Of a stretch of DNA of 31,816 nt, positions 12,701-21,700 are shown in pieces. The stretch lies in contig JAOXYB010026068.1 in assembly GCA_028565635.1 (NCBI GenBank), forward strand, positions 1-31,816. Reading direction: 5' to 3'. Source of the DNA: Phoronis ovalis (lineage: Eukaryota > Phoronida > Phoronidae). The position numbers were made by a program, and so were the translations under genes. A model generated the notes under the pieces. The model worked only from the letters and a program-made list of their open reading frames with translations. It did no database searches and had not been told where the DNA came from. Position 1 is the stretch's first letter. Each line of letters begins with the position of its first letter.

Positions 12701-15700
12701 CCACAGGCTAAAGGACACAGAGATTGCATTATTGCATTATCTTTGCAATCACCAGTACCTAAAGTCTTACAAATCCTGTGATTGTGTACACATGGTAAGG
12801 CTGTAGCTCTGGATTCAAATGCAGTAGCAGTTGTTGGTGTTGTATTTGTAGTCATCACTGGTGTCCCAATAGTTGTGTGGACGGGAGTGGGAGTTACAGA
12901 AAATGTAGAGTTTGTATTTCCACAGAAACCACAACTTTTTGCACAAAAAGAAGTCATCCATGCCACTTGGTTATTGTCCTTACACATGCCTTGACTTACC
13001 ATGACCTGGCAACTAGGAGTCCCATCTTCACAATATTCTGTTTTACTTGTAGTTGGTGTAAATGTTAGTGATGTGCATTTACCACAAGCTTGGGGACAAT
13101 GAGATTGTACTGTCGCATTATCTTCACAGTCACTTGTGCCTAAAGATTCACAAATTTTGTGGTTATCTTTGCAAGGGATTGCTGTGGTTGTTTTTTCAGA
13201 TATAGTAGGCATTGCAGTAGTTGGTGTTGTAGTTGTAGCAGGCTGTATTGGTGGTGTGCAAATACCACAGGCCAAAGGACAAAGAGACTGCATTATGGCA
13301 CTGTCTTTACAGTCGCCATTACCTAACATTTTGCACATCTTGTGGTTATCTTTGCAAGTAATTGCTATAGTTGTTGTTTCAGATATAGTAGGCATTACAG
13401 TAGTTGGTGTTGTAGTTGTAGCAGGCTGTATTGGTGGTGTGCAAATACCACAGGCCAAAGGACAAATAGACTGCATTATATCATCATCTTTACAGTCGCC
13501 TTTACCTATCATTTTGCACATCTTGTGATTATCTTTGCAAGTAATTGCAGTAGTTGTTGTTTCAGATGTGGTAGACATTGCAGTAGTTGGTTTTGTAGTT
13601 GTAGTTGGTGTTGTAGTTGTAGCAGGCTGTATTGGTGGTGTGCAAATACTACAGGCCAAAGGACAAAGAGACTGCATTATAGCATCATCTTTACAGTCAC
13701 CTTGACCTATCATTTTACACATCTTGTAATTATCTTTGCAAGGAATTACTATAGTTGTTTTTTCAGATGTGGTAGATGTTGCAGTAGTTGGTTTTGTAGT
13801 TGTAGTTGTAGCAGGCTGTATTGGTGGTGTGCAAATACTACAGGCCAAAGGACAAAGAGACTGCATTATGGCATCATTTTTACAGTCGCCTTTACCTAAC
13901 ATTTTGCACATCTTGTGGTTATCTTTGCATAACACAGCTGTAGTTGTAGTAGCAGCAGCATTTGTTAAGGGTACTGTTGTTAGGGCACATATACCACAAG
14001 CTGCAGGACAAAGAGTTTGAGTCACTACATCATCTTGACAGTCATTAGGCCCAAGAGTCTTACAAGTATGATGTTTGTCTGCACAAGTAATAGGTATAAT
14101 TGGTGTCCCAATAGTGGTGATAACAGGAGTGGGAGTTACAGAAAATTTAGAGTTTGTATTTTCACAGAAACCGCAACTTTTTGCACAAAAAGAAGTCATC
14201 CATGCCACCTGGTCATTGTCATTACACATGCCTTGACTTACCATGACCTGGCAACTAGGAGTTTCATCCTCACAATATCCTATTTTTCTTGTTGGAGAAA
14301 TTTTTGTAACTGAAGTAGTGACGATGGTAGAAGAGGATTTATAATTTGTATTTGCACAAAAGCCACAACTTTTGGCACAGAATGATCTCATCCATGCAAC
14401 CCAGTCATTGTCAGTACATATGCCACCAGAAGCTACCATAACCTGACAACTGGGACTTCTATCTTGGCATACAGCTGTGTTAATGGTTGTTTGTGGTATT
14501 TTAACCGTAGTTGCTGCAGTTTCTGAGCAAAATCCACAAGATTTCAGACAATTTTCAGTCATCCACGATTTCCAAAAACTGTCACTACAATCACCTTGTG
14601 CTGCCATGTAGGTACAGCTTGAACTTTTATCTTTGCAGGGACTCATTGTTGTTATTTGGTGTGTAGGTGTTGTACTGTTAGTGGCATGGCACATTTTGCA
14701 AGATTTTGGGCAAGTGTTTATGATGTCTGCAGTACAATCACCTGATCCTAAATGTATGCACAGTAAGCTTTTATCTATACAGTGGTTTGAACCAGTGATA
14801 GTATTAATGACAGCAGTTACATTGACCCAGCCATTTTTTCCTGTAACTGTATTTGAAGTTGGTGTTACGTTATAAACTTGGCCTCCCCCTGTAATTGTCT
14901 TGATAACTCCTGTTACTATACTTAGTCTAGTAGATGCAACGGGATTTCCTTTGCCTGTCACCGTGAAAGATGTTGGTGTGATATTTAGTGTCTTTGTGGT
15001 AGTTTTTGGACTGCTGCATATTTTGCAGGTTTTTTGACAAAATGAAGCCAGTACTTTATTTTGCTTGCAGCTGTCAGGACCTAAACCAATGCAAGAGTTA
15101 CTAAGGTCTTTGCAAGGTTGTGATGTAGTAGTAGTAATAGTAGTAGTAGTAGCAGTAGTTGCTGTTTTTGATGTCAACTGGCCTTTACCAGTAAGTGTCT
15201 TGGAAGATGGCGTAACATTTATTAGGACACCATTCTTGTCTGTGATTGTTTTTCTAGTTGGTGAAATATTTATAATATTTCCATTTTTATCTGTACCTGT
15301 CTTTGGTGTAATAGGTGAAGTGTTAACTGTGCAAAGTCTGCATGCAAGTGGACAATTTTCAGTCATCCAGATTTTCCAGTCATTAGATATACAGAAACCC
15401 TGTGCTACAAGAACACTACAGCTAGGATGTTTGTCTGAACAATTTATTGTTTGTACAGTACCTGTTATCAAATAGGGAGTAGTTTTTAGAACTGTGGTAG
15501 TTGCTGGCTTTGTTGGTGTAGTTTGTGAGGTTGTATGTTTCAGTGTAGTTTTTGAACACCACCCACAAGATACTGGACAGTTTTTAATCATCCAGTTCTG
15601 GAAGTCTTGTGAGTTACAACTTCCCTGAGCTGCAAGATTTGCACAACTTGCAGTTCGGTCTAGACAGTGCTGCTCAGGAATTTTTGGAGAAACAACTTTA

Positions 15701-18700
15701 GATTCACCTGTGGTGGTAAAAGGCTTCATAATGCTAGTAGTGAGTGGTGTAGTAGTAGTTGGAGTAATAGTAGTACTAGGATCAGTAGTAGTCACAGCCT
15801 TTGATGTTGTAATTGGTGCAGCTGTAGTTATACTGGGTGACATTGTTGAAGAAATCTGAGCTACTGTTGTTGATCTAGTTTTGACAGGGGTAGATGATTT
15901 CGTAGCTGCAATGCAGTATCCACATGTTAGGGGACATTTAACTTTCATCATATCTTGGGTTTGTTGATTGGAGCAATCATCGCTGCTTATGAGTTGACAC
16001 ATAGAAGTTGTATCATGGCATGGCATTTCTGTTGTTGTTGTTGGTGGTGGTAAACAAAAACCGCAGGATAATGGACAACTAACAGTCATAAAATCTTTGA
16101 AAACAGATAAAGTGCATGCACCTTGAACAGCAAGAGTGTGACATCTCTGACTTGTATCTATGCAGGTTTTGTTATTAATTATAGGAGTTACTTCTATTGT
16201 TGTTGGAACTATAGTAGAAGTTGTGGTTGATGTAGTTGTGGCTTTAGGAATACAGTGTCCACATGTTAATGTACACTTGGCTTTCATCATGTCATGTGTT
16301 TGAGGATTAGAACAATCATCCTTAGCCAGATATTGACATAGTCTGCTTGTGTCAACACATGGCTTTTCTGTTGTTGTATCTGTTGGGTAGCAGTATCTGC
16401 ATGATAAGCGACAACTGACCACCATATAGTCTTTGAAGATTGGTGAAGCACAAGCCCCTTGATCTACAAGAGATTTGCAGTTATGACTTATGTCCATACA
16501 AATTTTAGTAGGGATGGTTGTTGGTGTAAATGTTGTAGTTGTCTGCTTAGTGATAGTCACTGGTACTGCAATAGTAGTTGGAGGCATAGTAGTGGTTATT
16601 GATTTAATGGTAATTTTTGGTGTATTGCTTGTTGGAATAAAGCTAGAAGTTGGTGTAATGCTAAAAGTTGGTTTAGTGGTAGTTGACACTGGTAACGTTG
16701 CATGGCATAAGCCACAAGTGTGTTGACATTCAAGTAGCATTAAGATACGGACTGTCATATCAAAGCAGTATCCTTTTTGTTTGTAAGAGTGACAGTTAGA
16801 AATTACATCTTGGCAGATTTGTTTGTGCGTTGTATGTTTTGTTTTGCAATAGCCACATGAATTTTCACATGATGTTCTTAAAATGGAAGCATACTTGTGA
16901 ACACTACATGGACCTTGTGCTGCAATGGTTGTACAAACTGTGGATTTATCAATACAAGGTCTTTCTGTGGTAGTTAGAGGTATGGATGTAGATTTTGTGG
17001 GTAAATTGGTGTTATTAGTCGTTAATGTAGCTATGGTACTAATTGTTGGTGTGACTCCCCCACAGAAATTACATGCTGCTTTACAGTTTATATACATCTA
17101 ATCTTTTAAGTCTCCATCACTATTACATAAACCTTGCGATTCAAACAAATTGCAATTTGTACTCTTATCAATGCAATCACATCTGTTGCAAGATTTACGA
17201 CAATTTTTATGGACAAAGTCTTTCCATTGTGGGGAAGTGCAGGCACCTTGTTTAACAATTACTTCACAGTTCATAATATCATCAAGGCATGGTGCAGTGC
17301 TTGTTGCAAGAATTGTTGGCAATGTGGTCGTTGTTGAAACACAAAAGTTGCAAGATTTTTGACATTTGTTTTTCATGAACTGAGCCAAAGTAGACGAGGA
17401 GCAAAGACCTCCTGTTGCAAAGAAACTGCAGTCGGAAGATTTATCAATGCATGTGTCAGTGATTGTTTGCGTTACAGAAATAGTCAATGGTAGTGTTGTA
17501 GTAGCAGTTGTTGTTCTTGCGGTAGTGACCGGGTTTGTAGTAGTGCTACGAGAAGGTAGGGTTGCATAACATAAGTCACAAGTGTGCTGACATTCAAGCA
17601 TCATTAGAACCCTAATAGACATATCACTACAGTATCCGTTTTGCTTGTACATTTTACAGTTTGAAACAACATCTTGGCAAATTGGCTTATGGGTTATAGT
17701 TTTTGTTGTGCAATAACCACAAGATTTTCCACATGAACTTCTTAGAATAGTAGCATACCTATGAGCACTACATGGACCTTGTGAAGCAATACTTCCACAA
17801 ATTGTCACTTTGTCAACACAGGGTTTTTCTATAGTGGTCGTCAGAATAGCTGTACTACTTGGTGTATTGCTTTGTGTAGTAGTAGCAGGCGTAGTGGAGA
17901 TAGGAGTTGTTGTTTGTATAATGGGTGTTATAACTGTGATGTCTTCACATAAACGGCAGGATTTAGGACAGTATGTAGCCATCCAAATTGAAAATGTAGG
18001 GTTAGAACAGTCTCCTTGTTGCATGTACTTTATGCAGTGTTGATTCTTATCAACACAATTTGCAATTCTTATAGTAGTTGATGGCACTGTTGTAGTTGGT
18101 TTAATGTTAGGTGGTATAGTTATATGGCAGTAACCACATGTTTTCTGGCAAAGCAGTAACACAGATAAATCAAATCTAACATTAGGGTCAAAACATACTC
18201 CTTGATTTTTCATGTGTCCACAATTTTTCAATATGTCTGTACAGATAGGAGGTGGTTTGGTGATGGTAGATGTAGACGTACAGACCCCACATGATCGAGG
18301 ACAGTTAAATCTCACATGTTGAAAAAATTCTGAATCTTTACAGTAACCGTGTTTCTGAAGACTATGACAAATATTTAGTTTGTCAAAACATGGATGAGTA
18401 GTTGTAGTTGGAGGAAGGGTAGATGTTGTGATTGGAGTTGATGTGGTTAGTGGTGGAATAGTAAACTGGCAGTATCCACAAGTTTTCTGACACGATAGCA
18501 ATAGGACAAGGTCAAATTTAATGTTTAGGTCAACACAGCGGCCATAGCTTTTAACAGATGCACAATTTGACGCTGTGTCTGTGCAAATAGGGGGAAATTT
18601 GATTATGGTAGTTGTGGGTGTGCATTTTCCACATGATCGAGGGCAATCAAACTGAACATTAGTCCGATATCGGGGATCAGTGCAGTATCCATGTTGCCGA

Positions 18701-21700
18701 AGACTTGGACAGATACTTACCCTGTCAAAGCAGGGATCAGGTGTAGTAGGAATTGTAGGTACAGTTGGAGTAGTTAGAGGTGGTACAGTTATGTGGCAGT
18801 AACCACATGTTTTCTGACATGATAGTAATGCGATTATGTCAAACTTTGCCCCAAGGTCACCACATGTTCCTGCTTGTGACATTTGTTTACAACCCACAGC
18901 TGTATCTGTACAAATAGGTTTAGTAGTGATTGTTTTGGGTACACATTTTCCACATGATCTTGGACAACTAAGCTGAACATGATTTTGATATTTAGGATCA
19001 TTGCAATACCCATTTTGCCAAAGACTCTCACAAATGTTTACTTTGTCAATGCATGGATCAGAGGTGGTAGTGGATATAGTAGTGGTTGTCGTAGGCGTAG
19101 TGTGACAGTAGTTACATGACAGTGGACAGCTCTCCCGCATATATTCTTTGCTACATTCTTTATCCACAGAAGCAAGGCCTGAACATTGCACACTATGATC
19201 AGCACAGGTATATTTTTTTGAAGGATCACACAACCCACATGTCTTACGACACCTGTATAACATGAAACTCTTCCCCGGTGTGTTACAATGATGTTTAAAA
19301 TTGTAGCAGTCTGATAATTCGTCATAACATCGAGTAAAATCAACATCTGTAGTTGTTGGCATTGTAGTTGTAGTAGTTATTGTTGTTGTTGTTGGAGTAC
19401 AAAACCCACAGGCCACTGGGCAGAAGTGCAACATGTGGTCTCGATACATAGAACAATATCCGTATTGTTTCAAAATGCCACAGTCCTGTCCTGTGTGTCT
19501 CCATTCCAAATCCCGACATTCTTTGAATCCTACTTCAGTTGTTGGATTACAAAAATTACAAATCTTTGGACACCTGCTCACCATTCTAGGTATATCAGCA
19601 TAGCAACTTCCAAGACGAGCGAGTTCCATGCATTGACGTCTGGCTACTGTATCAGTACAAAATGTCCTACTTGTTACTGTAACTGTACAGAAACTGCATG
19701 CTTTTGGGCATATTTGTTTCATCAGGTTTCTTTCCGAATTCAAACATTTTCCAGCTTTAACAAATTCTGCACAATCTGAACTTGTGTCCACACATTTCTG
19801 TATTACAAACTCAGTTGTTGTTGATTGTGTTGTCGTGATTTCAGTAGTACAATGCTTGCATGATAGCGCACACTCTTTTCTCATCCAATCTTTCCATGTT
19901 GGCTCATAGCAGTCACCTTCTCGTGCAAAAGCTGGACAATTTACATCATTATCATAACATGTTGGTCGTGGTGTTGTTGGAGATGTTGGCGGTGGAGTAC
20001 AAAATTTACACTGAACGGGACAATTTTGTCTCATCCAATTCAGGTGCTCACTTTTTTGACAAAAACCTTTTGTTACATATTCTGTACAAAACTCGCTTTT
20101 ATCAGAACAGTCTGTTATAGGTGTAAGCGTTGTTGTAACTGGCTTTGGTGTAGCAACAGCTACTGGACCCCCACAAAATCCGCAAAAGCGTGCACAGTTA
20201 CATCTGGCATAGTTAGTTGTATACCAGTGGTAACAGAAATTGTTCTTCCCACCATTTATCTGTGAATGATATGCACAGTTCGGTATCTTATCACAACAAG
20301 AGTAAGGCCACTGTCTCTTCTCCACTGGCATAAAACAAAACGGGAATATTCTAGATATTATATCACAGAAACAAAGTTGCTAATCTAGGTATTTTGTGAT
20401 CTCCATAAGGCAGAATCCTCAGAAAGGCCTAAATTTTCTGAAATTATAATCACACATGTAGCTCACAAAGTATCAGGTTAGCAAATTTATTGTTAACACT
20501 TAATGAAGGAGAGTACTACAGATATTTGCAGAGAATAAAGTTTTGGATTTTTGCAGGTAAATGATTGTTTTACTGTTCAGTTATAGCATTCAAATCTAAT
20601 AAATAATACACATACAAATATTTATTCAAGCATAAAGGAAGCTTAGTACAGAAAGTCCCTTACTACATAGAGTGGTACGTTTTAAACATACATACCCGCT
20701 GCTGTGCCAACAAAAAATAACAAAATTCCCAGCATCTGTATTAACATCATGATGCTTGCTGTTTTCACAGTTGGCAAGATTCCCGTAGGAGTACTGTGCC
20801 AAGTAGATAAGCATGCTTATATTACTTTATGCCCAAGACTGAGGCCCATGTTGGTGAATGTACTACCAATTCTGTATATCAATTTTAGTCATATCACAGT
20901 ATATATAAGAATTTGTGAACACCTCACCTTTCTCGCCTCTTGGGAAATAACCAGACTGGACATTGTTATCTTATGTTAGGTGTATGATATAACAGATAAT
21001 TAATGAATCTGTCATAGATTTATGATTGTGAAGGGCATTTGATATATATGTATAGCAGTTAAAAGCGAAAAATTGTCATCGGGAGTTACAAGCTAAATTC
21101 AGCATTATACATGCTAATTTTAAACAACAGAATAAAATGTGAAGTAAAGGGACAATTTGTGATCTGCCCTGATACAGTATATTTAATATCTAATTTGAAT
21201 CCTTTGTTAAGGAATATGTTTTATGTTGTATATATAATTATGATTTTTCATTTGTACATTATTTTGCAGTTATTGTTTGCTGATGGTTTAGAATATACTA
21301 GTGAATCATGGGAGGTAGGTCGATTTTATGTATGTATTCACCCAGCTTTTCTTTTAACAGAAGTCTTTGCAAAATTCTTGTTTAGGAAGAGTTCGATAAA
21401 CAATTTTCTTTTTGCATACCTGTTGTGTTATTCTTTTACCATTATTCTCTGGATAATAGCATGATTGAACAGCACTTTATTGTCCAAGCTATTTTAATTC
21501 AAGCACAATAATCTCTTGGTGGATTTAGATCCATGCTTAATTTCTATACTATCAACTGTAAATATCTAAACGTACCAGTAGGGCAAGACTAATATGTTAT
21601 CAGCTGGTTTTAAAAAAGATTCATCCTTCAAACGCCGTGATTATTGAATACAGTGATTCTATCATAACTTTTTTTCTCTAACAGGAGTTAGCTACAAATA

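Larger units (their letters stand above)
11565..21269 (+). other. 9.7 kb intron hosting a nested antisense gene
   Basis: The intron runs from the donor GAG|GTATTT to the acceptor TTTTGCAG before 21270. The antisense ShKT gene, from its start codon at 20750 to its stop at 11935, lies wholly inside. About 370 bases separate the ShKT stop from the host exon on the left, and about 520 bases separate the ShKT start codon from the host exon on the right. Those flanks hold the likely ShKT poly(A) signal and promoter. Confidence 0.75.

Noticed and set aside
17095-17097. ATG immediately after the TAG as the start of a separate downstream gene.
   Set aside because: The following codons finish the ShKT domain begun before the stop, there is no signal peptide and no promoter space, so one interrupted frame is the simpler reading.
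17100-17140. A mini-intron that would splice out the TAG (GT near 17133, AG at the TTAG).
   Set aside because: At about 35 bases it is too short for a normal animal intron and it would also remove a conserved cysteine.
12353-20265. Many plus-strand open frames rich in Val/Cys or Gly across the ShKT exon.
   Set aside because: They are antisense shadows of the Thr/Cys codons of the ShKT gene; their composition is explained by the opposite strand.
20329-20331. ATG at 20331 as the true start of the ShKT protein.
   Set aside because: It lies in the pyrimidine-rich acceptor region; splicing from the signal-peptide exon at 20696-20750 into 20324 is in phase and supplies the leader expected for a disulfide-rich protein.
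11935-20750. Reading the multi-ShKT protein as a venom toxin precursor.
   Set aside because: Dozens of linked domains with mucin-like spacers, and no propeptide cleavage sites between most units, do not resemble known toxin precursors; the family is common in non-toxic secreted proteins.
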